Assembly: GCA_951804985.1 (NCBI GenBank) | Contig: OX638131.1 | Location: 53,875,078-53,939,077 of the forward strand | Direction of reading: 5' to 3' | DNA: 64,000 bases | From: Dryomyza anilis | Lineage: Eukaryota; Arthropoda; Insecta; Diptera; Dryomyzidae | Shown: positions 10,957 through 22,781 of the stretch, in pieces | Position numbering within the stretch: position 1 is the first letter of the stretch | Layout of the letters: each line of letters starts with the position of its first letter | Position numbers and translations under genes: made by a program | Notes under the pieces: generated by a model | What the model saw: only the letters and a program-made list of their open reading frames with translations | What the model was told of the DNA's origin: nothing | The model's database searches: none

Positions 10957-13900
10957 TTACAAATTGTGCCAATTTTGAGGCCTCTAGACTCGTATTTACG
11001 GAGTTATGAACATTTTAAGTTTGAGACGTGATTTCTCAGGAACACATGCGCCGATTATAATAAACTAAAAGGGCAATCATAAATTACAAAATGTGCCAAC
11101 TGTGAGGCCTCTACGACGTGTATTTACGGAGTTATGAGGATTTTAAAATAGATACGTGATTTCTCAAGAGCCCTTGCGCCGATTATAATGATTTATATTG
11201 TAATAAAAATAGCAAAAATAGATTACAACATGTGCCAACTTTGAAGCCTCTACGACGCGTATTTACGGAGTTATGATCATTTTAAGTTTGAGACGTGATT
11301 TCTCCAGAACCATTGCTCCGAATATAATGATTGATAATGGAATTAAAAGGCCATAAATAGATTACAAATTGTGCCAACTCTGAGGCCTCTAGACTTGTAT
11401 TTACGGAGTTATGAGTATTTTAAGTTTGAGACGTGATTTCTCAAGAAGCCATGCGCCGATTATAATAAACTAAAAGGGCAAACATGAATTACAAAATGTG
11501 CCAACTGTGAGGGCTATTTTAAGTTTGAGACGTGATTTCTCAAGAACCCTTGCTCCGAATATAATGATAATAAGGCAAAAATAGATTACAAAATGTGCCA
11601 AGTTTGCGGCCTCTAGACTCGTATTTACGGAGTTATGAACATTTTAAGTTTGAAGCGTGATTTCTCAAGAACACTTGCTCCGAATATAATGATTTATAAT
11701 GGAATTAAAAGGCTAAAAATAGATTACAAATTTTGTTAACTCTGAGGCCTGTAGACTCGTATTTACGGAGTTATGAGCATTTTATGTTTGATACGTGATT
11801 TCTCAAGAACCCATGCTCCGATTATAATAAGCTAAAAGTGCAAACATAAATTACAAAATATGCCAACTTCGAGGCCTCTACGACGTGTATTTACGGAGTT
11901 ATGAGCATTCTAAGTTTGAAACGTGATTTCTCAAGAACCCTTGCGCCGATTATAATAAGGGCAAACATAAATTACAAAATGGCCAACTTCGAGGCCTCTA
12001 CGACGTATATATACGGAGTTATAAGCATTTTAAGTTTGAGACGTGATTTCACAAGAGCACTTGTGCCGATTATCATGATTTATAATATAATTAAAAGAGC
12101 AAAAATAGATTACAACATGTGCGAACTTTGAAGCCTCTACGACGTGTATTTACGGAGTTATGAGCATTCTAAGTTTGAGACGTGATTTCTCAAGAGCCCT
12201 AGCGCCGATTATAATAAACTAAAAGGGCAAACATAAATTACAAAATGTGCCAACTTTGAGGCCTCTACGACGTGTTTTTACGGAGTTATGAGCATTCTAA
12301 GTTTGAAACGTGATTTCTCAAGAACCCTTGCGCCGATTATAATAAGGGCAAACATAAATTACAAAATGTGCCAACTGTGAGGGCTTCTACGACGTGTTTT
12401 TACGGAGTTATGAGCATTCTAAGTTTGAAACGTGATTTCTCAAGAACCCTTGCGCCGATTATAATAAGGGCAAACATAAATTACAAAATGTGCCAACTGT
12501 GAGGGCTCTACGACGTGTATTTACGGAGTTATGTGCATTTTAAGTTTGAGACGTGATTTCACAAGAGCACTTGTGCCGATTATCATGATTTATATTATAA
12601 TTAAAAGAGCAAAAATAGATTACAACATGTGCGAACTTTGAAGCCTCTACGACGTGTATTTACGGAGTTATGAGCATTCTAAGTTTGAGACGTGATTTCT
12701 CAAGAGTCCTAGCGCCGATTATAATAAACTAAAAGGGCAAACATAAATTACAAAATGTGCCAACTTTGAGGCCTCCACGACGTGTATTTACGAAGTTATG
12801 AGGATTTTAAAATACGTGATTTCTCAAGAGCCCTTGCGCCGATTATAATGATTTATATGTAATTAAAAGAGCAAAAATAGATTACAACATGTGCCAACTT
12901 TGAAGCCTCTACGACGTGTATTTACGGAGTTATGAGTATTTGATAGTTTGAGACGTGATTTCTCAAGAGCCCTTGCGCCGATTAAATGATTTATAATGGA
13001 ATTAAAAGGCAAAAATAGATTACAACATGTGCCAACTTTGAAGCCTCTACGACGTGTATTTACGGAGTTATGAGCATTCTAAGTTTGATACGTGATTTCT
13101 CAAGAACCCTTGCGCCGATTATAATAAGGGCAAACATAAATTACAAAATGTGCCAACTGTGAGGGCTCTACGACGTGTTTTTACGGAGTTATGAGCATTT
13201 TAAGTTTGATACGTGATTTCACAAGAACCCATGCGCCGATTATAATAAACTAAAAGTGCAAACATAAATTACAAAATATGCCAACTTTGAGGCCTCTACG
13301 ACGTGTTTTTACGGAGTTATGAGCATTCTAAGTTTGAAATGTGATTTCTCAAGAACCCTTGCGCCGATTATAATAAGGGCAAACATAAATTACAAAATGT
13401 GCCAACTGTGAGGGCTCTACGACGTGTATTTACGGAGTTATAAGCATTTTAAGTTTGAGACGTGATTTCACAAGAGCACTTGTGCCGATTATCATGATTT
13501 ATATTATAATTAAAAGAGCAAAAATAGATTACAACATGTGCGAACTTTGAAGCCTCTACGACGTGTATTTACGGAATTATGAGCATTCTAAGTTTAAGAC
13601 GTGATTTCTCAAGAGTCCTAGCGCCGATTATAATAAACTAAAAGGGCAAACATAAATTACAAAATGTGCCAACTTTGAGGCCTCCACGACGTGTATTTAC
13701 GAAGTTATGAGGATTTTAAAATACGTGATTTCTCAAGAGCCCTTGCGCCGATTATAATGATTTATATTGTAATTAAAAGAGCAAAAATAGATTACAACAT
13801 GTGCCAACTTTGAAGCCTTTACGACGTGTATTTACGGAGTTATGAGTATTTGATAGTTTGAGACGTGATTTCTCAAGAGCCCTTGCGCCGATTAAATGAT

Positions 13901-15181
13901 TTATAATGGAATTAAAAGGCAAAAATAGATTACAACATGTGCCAACTTTGAAGCCTCTACGACGTGTATTTACGGAGTTATGAGCATTCTAAGTTGAGAC
14001 GTGATTTCTCAAGAGCCCTTGCGCCGATTATAATGATTTATATTGTAATAAAAAGAGCAAAAATAGATTACAACCTGTGCCAAATTTGCGGCCTCTACGA
14101 CGCGTACTAAGGAACTATGATCATTTTAAGTTTCTAAGATTTCTCAAGAACCATTGCTCCGAATATAATGATTGATAATGGAATTAAAAGGCCAAAAATA
14201 GATTACAAATTGTGCCAACTCTGAGGCCTCTAGACTCGTATTTACGGAGTTATGAGCATTTTAAGTTTGAGACGTGATTTCTCAAGAACCCATGCGCCGA
14301 TTATAATAAAATAAAAGGGCAAACATAAATTACAAAATGTGCCAACTGTGAGGGCTCTACGACGTGTATTTACGGAGTTTTAAGCATTTTAAGTTTGAGA
14401 CGTGATTTCTCAAGAGCACTTGTACCGATTATCATGATTTGTATTATAATTAAAAGAGCATTACAAATTGTGCCAACTCTGAGGCCTCTAAACTCGTATT
14501 TACGGAGTTATGAGCATTTTAAGTTTGAGACGTGATTTCTCAAGAAGCCATGCGCCGATTATAATAAACTAAAAGGGCAAACATAAATTACAAAATATGC
14601 CAACTTTGAGGCCTCTACGACGTGTATTTACGGAGTTATGAACATTCTAAGTTTGAAACGTGATTTCTCAAGAACCCTTGCGCCGATTATAATAAGGGCA
14701 AACATAAATTACAAAATGTGCCAACTGTGAGGGCTATTTTAAGTTTGAGACGTGATTTCTCAAGAACCCTTGCTCCGAAGACAATGATTTATAATGGAAT
14801 TAAAAGGCAAAAATCTGAGGCCTCTAGACTGGTATTTACGGAGTTATGAGCATTTTAAGTTTGAGACGTGATTTCTCAGGAACACATGCGCCGATTATAA
14901 TAAACTAAAAGGGCAATCATAAATTACAAAATGTGCAAACTGTGATGCCTCTACGACGTGTATTTACGGAGTAGAGGCATTTTAAGTTTGAGACGTGATT
15001 TCTTGGGCCGATTATAATGATTTATATTGTAATTAACAGAGCAAATATAGATTACAACATGTACCAACTTTGAGGCCTCTACGACGTGTATTTACGGAGT
15101 ATTTATGCGTATTTACGGAGTTATGAGCATATAAAGTTTGAGATGTGATTTCTCTAGAACCCGTGCGCCAACTATATTGAG

Positions 15182-15207
15182 TTAAAAGGGCATTTTTGCC
15201 CTTTTAA
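15182..15207. repeat. Short hairpin, 11-bp arms (block A copy 2)
   Basis: 8,050-bp counterpart of 7132-7157, with identical arms and TTTT loop. Confidence 0.92.
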
Positions 15208-16385
15208 TTACAAATTGTGCCAATTTTGAGGCCTCTAGACTCGTATTTACGGAGTTATGCACATTTTAAGTTTGAAACGTGATTTCTCAAGAACCCTTGC
15301 TCCGAATATAATGATTTATTATGGAATTAAAAGGCTAAAAATAGATTACAAATTTTCCTGTAGACTCGTATTTACGGAGTTATGAGCATTTTAAGTATGA
15401 GACGTGATTTCTCAAGAACCCATGCGCCGATTATAATAAACTAAAAGTGCAAACATAAATTACAAAATATGCCAAATTTGAGGCCTCTACGACGTGTATT
15501 TACGGAGTTATGAACATTCTAAGTTTGAAACGTGATTTCTCAAGAACCCTTGCGCCGATTATAATAAGGGCAAACATAAATTACAAAATGTGCCAACTGT
15601 GAGGGCTCTACGACGTGTATTTACGGAGTTATAAGCATTTTAAGTTTGAGACGTGATTTCACAAGAGCACTTGTGCCGATTATCATGATTTATATTATAA
15701 TTAAAAGAGCAAAAATAGATTACAACATGTGCGAACTTTGAAGCCTCTACGACGTGTATTTACGGAGTTATGAGCATTTTGAGCTTGAGACGTGATTTCT
15801 CAAGAACCCCTTGCGCCGATTATAATGATAGATATTTGAATTAAAAGGGCTTTGAGGCCTCTACGACGTGTATTTACGGAGTATTTACGCGTACTAAGGA
15901 ATTATGAGCATATTAAGTTTGAGACGTGATTTCTCAAGAACCCTTGCGCCGATAATGATTTATATTGGAAAAGGGCAAAAATAGATTACAAAATGTGCCA
16001 ACTTTGAGGCATCTGCGACGCGTATTTACGGAGTAATGAGCATTTTGAGCTTGAGACGTGATTTCTGACGAACCCCTTGCGCCAAAAAGTGATTACAATA
16101 TGTGCCAACTTTGATTCCTCTACGACGCGTATTTACGGAGTAATGATCATTTTAAGTTTGAGACGTGATTTCTCAAGAACCATTGCTCCGAATATAATGA
16201 TTGATAATGGAATTAAAAGGCCAAAAATAGATTACAAATTGTGCAAACTCTGAGGCCTCTAGACTCGTATTTACGGAGTTATGAGTATTTTAAGTTTGAG
16301 ACGTGATTTCTCAAGAACCCATGCGCCGATTATAATAAACTAAAAGGGCAAACATGAATTACAAAATATGCCAACTGTGAGGGCT

Positions 16386-17297
16386 CTATGACGTGTATTT
16401 ACGGAGTTATAAGCATTTTAAGTTTGAAACGTGATTTCCAAAGAGCACTTGTGCCGATTATAATGATTTGTATTATAATTAAAAGAGCAACAATAAAATA
16501 CAAAATGTACAAACTTTGAGGCCTCTACGACTTGTATTTACAGAGTATTTACGCGTATTTACGGAGTTATGAGCATTCTAAGTTTGATACGTGATTTCTC
16601 AAGAGCCCTTGCGCCGATTATAATGATTTATATTGTAATTAAAAGAGCAAAAATAGATTACAAAATGTGCCAACTTTGAGCAATTTAATTTTGAGACGTG
16701 ATTTCTCAAGAGACCTTGCGCCGATTATAATAGACTAATGGGCAAAAATAGATTACAAAATGTGCCAACTTTGAGACCTCTACGACGTGTATTTACGGAG
16801 TTATGATCATTTTAAGTTTGAGACGTGATTTCTCAAGAACCCTTTGCGCCGATTAAAATGATTTTGTAATAGATTACAAAATGTGCCAACTTTGAGCATT
16901 TAAATTTTGAGAACTGATTTCTCAAGAGCCTTGCGCCGATTATAATAAATTAAAAGGACAAAAATAGATTACAAAATGAGCCAACTTTGTGGCCTCTACG
17001 AAGTGTATTTACGGAGTTATGAGCATTTTAAGTTTGTGACGTGATTTCTCAAGAACCATTGCGCCGACTATAATGATTTATATTGGAATTGGATTTATAT
17101 TGGAAGAGCAAAAATAGATTACAAAATGTGCCAAGTTTGCGGCCTCTACGACGTGTATTTACAGAGTTATGATCATTTTAAGTTTGAGACGTGATTTCGC
17201 AAGAGCCATTGCCGAATATAATGATTGATAATGGAATTAAAAGGCCAAAAATAGATTACAAATTGTGCTAACTCTGAGGCCTCTAAACTCGTATTTA
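16386..17297 (+). repeat. Mixed satellite segment between A and B
   Basis: A mosaic of monomers. Some match block C (GACCTTGCGCCGATTATAATAGACTAATG near 16711, in two boxes; compare 34551). Others match the window's right end: TTGCCGAATATAATG near 17207 recurs near 63578. At 17072-17110 a short direct repeat of GATTTATATTGGAA makes GGAATTGGATTTATATTGG, shared with 63357-63376. Another monomer near 16858-16874 has lost most of its spacer (ATTTTGTAATAGATTAC). No gene is present. Confidence 0.8.
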
Positions 17298-17657
17298 CTG
17301 AGTTATGAGCATTTTAAGTTTGAGACGTGATTTCTCAAGAAGCCATGCGCCGATTATAATAAACTAAAAGGGCAAAAATGAATTACAAAATGTGCCAACT
17401 GTGAGGGCTATTTTAAGTTTGAGACGTGATTTCTCAAGAACCCTTGCTCCGAATATAATGATAATAAGGCAAAAATAGATTACAAAATGTGCCAAGTTTG
17501 TGGCCTCTAGTATTTACGGAGTTATGAACATTTTAAGTTTGAAACGTGATTTCTCAAGAACCCTTGCTCCGAATATAATGATTTATAAACGGCTAAAAAT
17601 AGATTACAAATTTTGTTAACTCTGAGGCCTGTAGACGACTCGTATTTACGGAGTTAT

Positions 17658-18045
17658 GAGCATTTTAAGTTTGAGACGTGATTTCTCAAGAACCCATGCT
17701 CCGATTATAATAAGCTAAAAGTGCAAACATAAATTACAAAATATGCCAACTTTGAGGCCTCTACGACGTGTATTTACGGAGTTATGAGCATTCTAAGTTT
17801 GAAACGTGATTTCTCAAGAACCCTTGCGCCGATTATAATAAGGGCAAACATAAATTATAAAATGTGCCAACTGTGAGGGCTCTACGACGTGTATTTACGG
17901 AGTTATAAGCATTTTAAGTTTGAGACGTGATTTCTCAAGAGCACTTGTGCCGATTATCATGATTTATATTATAATTAAAAGAGCAAAAATAGATTACAAC
18001 ATGTGCCAACTTTGAAGCCTCTACGACGTGTATTTACGGAGTTAT
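17658..18045 (+). repeat. S1-S2-L trimer, 388 bp (block B1)
   Basis: Box-to-box distances are 128 bp (17658-17786), 121 bp (17786-17907) and 139 bp (17907-18046). The L member has GATTTCTCAAGAGCACTTGT instead of GATTTCACAAGAG and ATGTGCCAAC instead of ATGTGCGAAC. This is a sub-variant shared with 23197. Confidence 0.92.
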
Positions 18046-19731
18046 GAGCATTCTAAGTTTGAGACGTGATTTCTCAAGAGCCCTTGCGCCGATTATAATA
18101 AACTAAAAGGGCAAACATAAATTACAAAATGTGCAAACTTTGAGGCCTCCACGACGTATATTTACAAAGTTATGAGGATTTTAAAATAGAAACGTGATTT
18201 CTCAAGAGCCCTTGCGCCGATTATAATGATTTATATTGTAATTAAAAGAGCAAAAATAGATTACAACATGTGCCAACTTTGAAGCCTCTACGACGTGTAT
18301 TTACGGAGTTATGAGTATTTGATAGTTTGTGACGTGATTTCTCAAGAACCCATTGCGCCGATTATAATGATAGATATTTGAATAAAGGACAAAAATAGAT
18401 TACAAAATGTGCCAACTTTAATGCCTCTACGACGTGTATTTACGGAGTTATGAGCATTTTGAGTTTAAGACGTGATTTCTCAAGAACCCCTTGCTCCGAT
18501 TATAATGATTTATATTGTAATTAAAAGAGCAAAAATAGATTACAAAATGTGCCAACTTTGAGCATTTCAATTTTGAGAAGTGATTTCTCAAGAGCCATTG
18601 CGCCGATTATAATAAATTAAAAGGGCAAAAATAGATTACAAAATGTGCCAAGTTTGTGGCCTCTACGACGCGTATGTACGGAGTTATGATCATTTTAAGT
18701 TTGAGACGTGATTTCTCAAGAACCCCGTGCGCCGATTATAATGATTTATATTGTAATTAAAAGAGCAAAAATAGATTACAAAATGTGCCAACTTTGAGCA
18801 TTTTAATTTTGAGAAGTGATTTCTGAAGAGCCCTTGCGCCGATTATCATGATTTATATTATAATTAATAGAGCAAAAATAGAGTACAACATGTGCCAACT
18901 TTGAAGCCTCTACGACGTGTATTTACGGAGTTATGAGCATTTTAAGTTTGAGACGTGATTTCTCAAGAACCCATGCGCCGATTATAATAAACTAAAAGGG
19001 CAAACATAAATTACAAAATGTGCCAACTGTGAGGGCTCTACGACGTGTATTTACGGAGTTATAAGCATTTTAAGTTTGAGACGTGATTTCTCAAGAGCAC
19101 TTGTGCCGATTATCATGATTTGTATTATAATTAAAAGAGCATTATAAATTGTGCCAACTCTGAGGCCTCTAAACTCGTATTTACGGAGTTATGAGCATTT
19201 TAAGTTTGAGACGTGATTTCTCAAGAAGCCATGCGCCGATTATAATAAACTAAAAGGGCAAACATGAATTACAAAATGTGCCAACTATGAGGGATATTTT
19301 AAGTTTGAGACGTGATTTCTCAAGAACCCTTGCTCCGAATATAATGATTTATAATGGAATTAAAAGGCAAAAATCTGAGGCCTCTAGACTGGTATTTACG
19401 GAGTTATGAGCATTTTAAGTTTGAGACGTGATTTCTCAGGAACACATGCGCCGATTATAATAAACTAAAAGGGCAATCATAAATTACAAAATGTGCCAAC
19501 TGTGATTCCTCTACGACGTGTATTTACGGAAAAGAGGCATTTTAAGTTTGAGACGTGATTTCATGCGCCGATTATAATGATTTATATTGTAATTAAAAGA
19601 GCAAATATAGATTACAACATGTGCCAACTTTGAGGCCTCTACGACGTGTATTTACGGAGTATTTATGCGTATTTACGGAGTTATGAGCATATAAAGTTTG
19701 AGATGTGATTTCTCTAGAACCCTTGCGCCAA

Positions 19732-19753
19732 AAAAGGGCAAAAATGCCCTTTT
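19732..19753. repeat. Short hairpin, A-loop form (block B)
   Basis: AAAAGGGCA (19732-19740) pairs with TGCCCTTTT (19745-19753) around an AAAA loop. It follows GCGCCA directly, so the usual ACTATAATGAGTT of the related A hairpin is missing. The same form recurs at 21492, 25271, 26782, 31280, 33006, 46159 and 47885, once per B-type hairpin monomer. Confidence 0.92.
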
Positions 19754-20833
19754 AATTACAAATTGTGCCAATTTTGAGGCCTCTAGACTCGTATTTACGG
19801 AGTTATGAACATTTTAAGTTTGAAACGTGATTTCTCAAGAACCCTTGCTCCGAATATAATGATTTATAACGGAATTAAAAGGCTAAAAAATAGATTACAA
19901 ATTTTGCCAACTCTGAGTCCTGTAGACTCGTATTTACGGAGTTATGAGCATTTTAAGTATGAGACGTGATTTCTCAGGAACCCATGCGCCGATTATAATA
20001 AACTAAAAGTGCAAACATAAATTACAAAATATGCCAACTTTGAGGCCTCTACGACGTGTATTTACGGAGTTATGAGCATTCAAAGTTTGAAACGTAATTT
20101 CTCAAGGACCCTTGCGCCGATTATAATAAGGGCAAACATAAATTACAAAATGTGCCAACTGTGAGGGCTCTACGACGTGTATTTACGGAGTTATAAGCAT
20201 TTTAAGTTTGAGACGTGATTTCACAAGAGCACTTGTGCCGATTATCATGATTTATATTATAATTAAAAGAGCAAAAATAGATTACAACATGTGCGAACTT
20301 TGAAGCCTCTACGACGTGTATTTACGGAGTTATGAGCATTCTAAGTTTGAGACGTGATTTCTCAAGAGTCCTTGCGCCGATTATAATAAACTAAAAGGGC
20401 AAACATAAATTACAAAATGTGCCAACTTTGAGGCATCTGCGACGCGTATTTACGGAGTAATGAGCATTTTGAGCTTGAGACGTGTATTTACGATGTATTT
20501 ACGCGTACTAAGGAATTATAAGTTTGAGACGTGATTTCTCAAGAACCCTTGCGCCGACTATAATGATTTATATTGGAATTAAAAGGGCAAAAATAGATTA
20601 CAAAATGTGCCAACTTTGAGGCACCTGCGACGCGTATTTACGGAGTAATGAGCATTTTGAGCTTGAGACGTGATTTCTCAAGAACCATTGCTCCGAATAT
20701 AATGATTGATAATGGAATTAAAAGGCCAAAAATAGATTACAAATTGTGCCAACTGTGAGGGCTCTACGACGTGTATTTACGGAGTTATAAGCATTTTAAG
20801 TTTGAGACGTGATTTCTCAATTATAATACAAAT

Positions 20834-20890
20834 TTAATTATAATACAAATCATGATAATCGGCACATATCATGATTTGTATTATAATTAA
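20834..20890. repeat. Private 24-bp-arm palindrome in block B1
   Basis: Perfect arms at 20834-20857 and 20867-20890 with a 9-nt loop ATCGGCACA. The left arm is the reverse complement of the monomer piece GTGCCGATTATCATGATTTG plus TATTATAATTAA. A second, shorter inverted piece (AATTATAATACAAAT) precedes it at 20819-20833. The related copies at about 26350 and 32350 have the ordinary monomer here, so this event belongs to B1 alone. It is either a template-switch microinversion or a read or assembly artefact. Confidence 0.92.
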
Positions 20891-21491
20891 AAGAGCATTA
20901 CAAATTGTGCCAACTCTGAGGCCTCTAAACTCGTATTTACGGAGTTATGAGCATTTTAAGTTTGAGACGTGATTTCTCAAGAAGCCATGCGCCGATTATA
21001 ATAAACTAAAAGGGCAAACATGAATTACAAAATGTGCCAACTATGAGGGCTATTTTAAGTTTGAGACGTGATTTCTCAAGAACCCTTGCTCCGAATATAA
21101 TGATTATAATATAATGGAATTAAAAGGCAAAAATCTGAGGCCTCTAGACTGGTACTTACGGAGTTATGAGCATTTTAAGTTTGAGACGTGATTTCTCAGG
21201 AACACATGCGCCGATTATAATAAACTAAAAGGGCAATCATAAATTACAAAATGTGCCAACTGTGATTCCTCTACGACGTGTATTTACGGAGTAGGGGCAT
21301 TTTAAGTTTGAGACGTGATTTCATGCGCCGATTATAATGATTTATATTGTAATTAAAAGAGCAAATATAGATTACAACATGTGCCAACTTTGAGGCCTCT
21401 ACGACGTGTATTTACGGAGAATTTATGCGTATTTACGGAGTTATGAGCATATAAAGTTTGAGATGTGATTTCTCTAGAACCCTTGCGCCAA

Positions 21492-21513
21492 AAAAGGGCA
21501 AAAATGCCCTTTT
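21492..21513. repeat. Short hairpin, A-loop form (block B1)
   Basis: Arms 21492-21500 and 21505-21513, loop AAAA. Downstream reads TTTTAATAACAAATTG, a TTAC to AAC variant shared with 26782, 33006 and 47885 and so a marker of this sub-lineage. Confidence 0.9.
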
Positions 21514-22044
21514 AATAACAAATTGTGCCAATTTTGAGGCCTCTAGACTCGTATTTACGGAGTTATGAACATTTTAAGTTTGAAACGTGATTTCTCAAGA
21601 ACCCTTGCTCCGAATATAATGATTTATTATGGAATTAAAAGGCTAAAAATAGATTACAAATTTTACCAACTCTGAGTCCTGTAGACTCGTATTTACGGAG
21701 TTATGAGCATTTTAAGTATGAGACGTGATTTCTCAAGAACCCATGCGCCGATTATAATAAACTAAAAGTGCAAACATAAATTACAAAATATGCCAACTTT
21801 GAGGCCTCTACGACGTGTATTTACGGAGGTATGAGCATTCAAAGTTTGAAACGTGATTTCTCAAGAACCCTTGCGCCGATTATAATAAAGGCAAACATAA
21901 ATTACAAAATGTGCCAACTGTGAGGGCTCTACGACGTGTATTTACGGAGTTATAAGCATTTTAAGTTTGAGACGTGATTTCACAAGAGCACTTGTGCCGA
22001 TTATCATGATTTATATTATAATTAAAAGAGCAAAAATAGATTAC

Positions 22045-22276
22045 AACATGTGCGAACTTTGAAGCCTCTACGACGTGTATTTACGGAGTTATGAGCATTC
22101 TAAGTTTGAGACGTGATTTCTCAAGAGCCCTAGCGCCGATTATAATAAACTAAAAGGGCAAACATGTGCGAACTTTGAAGCCTCTACGACGTGTATTTAC
22201 GGAGTTATGAGCATTCTAAGTTTGAGACGTGATTTCTCAAGAGCCCTAGCGCCGATTATAATAAACTAAAAGGGCA
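22045..22276 (+). repeat. 116-bp tandem monomer duplication
   Basis: The stretch from AACATGTGCGAACTTTG at 22045 recurs at 22161, offset 116 bp. The join is GGGCAAACATGTGCG, fusing the spacer GGGCAAACAT of one monomer to ACATGTGCG of the previous type through the shared ACAT. The equivalent place in B2 (about 27437) has a single copy. Confidence 0.88.
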
Positions 22277-22781
22277 AACATAAATTACAAAATGTGCCAA
22301 CTTTGAGGCCTCTACGACGTGTTTTTACGGAGTTATGAGCATTCTAAGTTTGAAACGTGATTTCTCAAGAACCCTTGCGCCGATTATAATAAGGGCAAAC
22401 ATAAATTACAAAATGTGCCAACTGTGAGGGCTCTACGACGTGTTTTTACGGAGTTATGAGCATTCTAAGTTTGAAACGTGATTTTTCAAGAACCCTTGCG
22501 CCGATTATAATAAGGGCAAACATAAATTACAAAATGTGCCAACTGTGAGGGCTCTACGACGTGTATTTACGGAGTTATGTGCATTTTAAGTTTGAGACGT
22601 GATTTCACAAGAGCACTTGTGCCGATTATCATGATTTATATTATAATTAAAAGAGCAAAAATAGATTACAACATGTGCGAACTTTGAAGCCTCTACGACG
22701 TGTATTTACGGAGTTATGAGCATTCTAAGTTTGAGACGTGATTTCTCAAGAGTCCTAGCGCCGATTATAATAAACTAAAAG

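Larger units (their letters stand above)
8811..16385 (+). repeat. Higher-order block A, copy 2
   Basis: Second copy of 761-8335, offset 8,050 bp, indistinguishable by eye at every point sampled across 7,575 bp. Identity stops at 16385, where GGGCTTCTACGACG of the first copy is replaced by GGGCTCTATGACG and a different monomer series. Trimers lie at 10200, 11775, 13193 and 15384. Such high identity means either very recent duplication or continuing homogenisation; an assembly duplication cannot be excluded from sequence alone. No gene is present. Confidence 0.93.
17298..22781 (+). repeat. Higher-order block B1
   Basis: First of several B copies. It pairs with 22838 onward at an offset of 5,539 bp (for example ATGTGCCAACTTTGAAGCCT at 18001 and 23540). 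It carries trimers at 17658, 19946 and 21705, short hairpins at 19732 and 21492, and two private changes: an inverted-repeat insertion at 20819-20890 and a 116-bp monomer duplication at 22045-22276. After the inverted repeat the offset falls to 5,509 bp, because that event added about 30 bp here. No gene is present. Confidence 0.9.
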
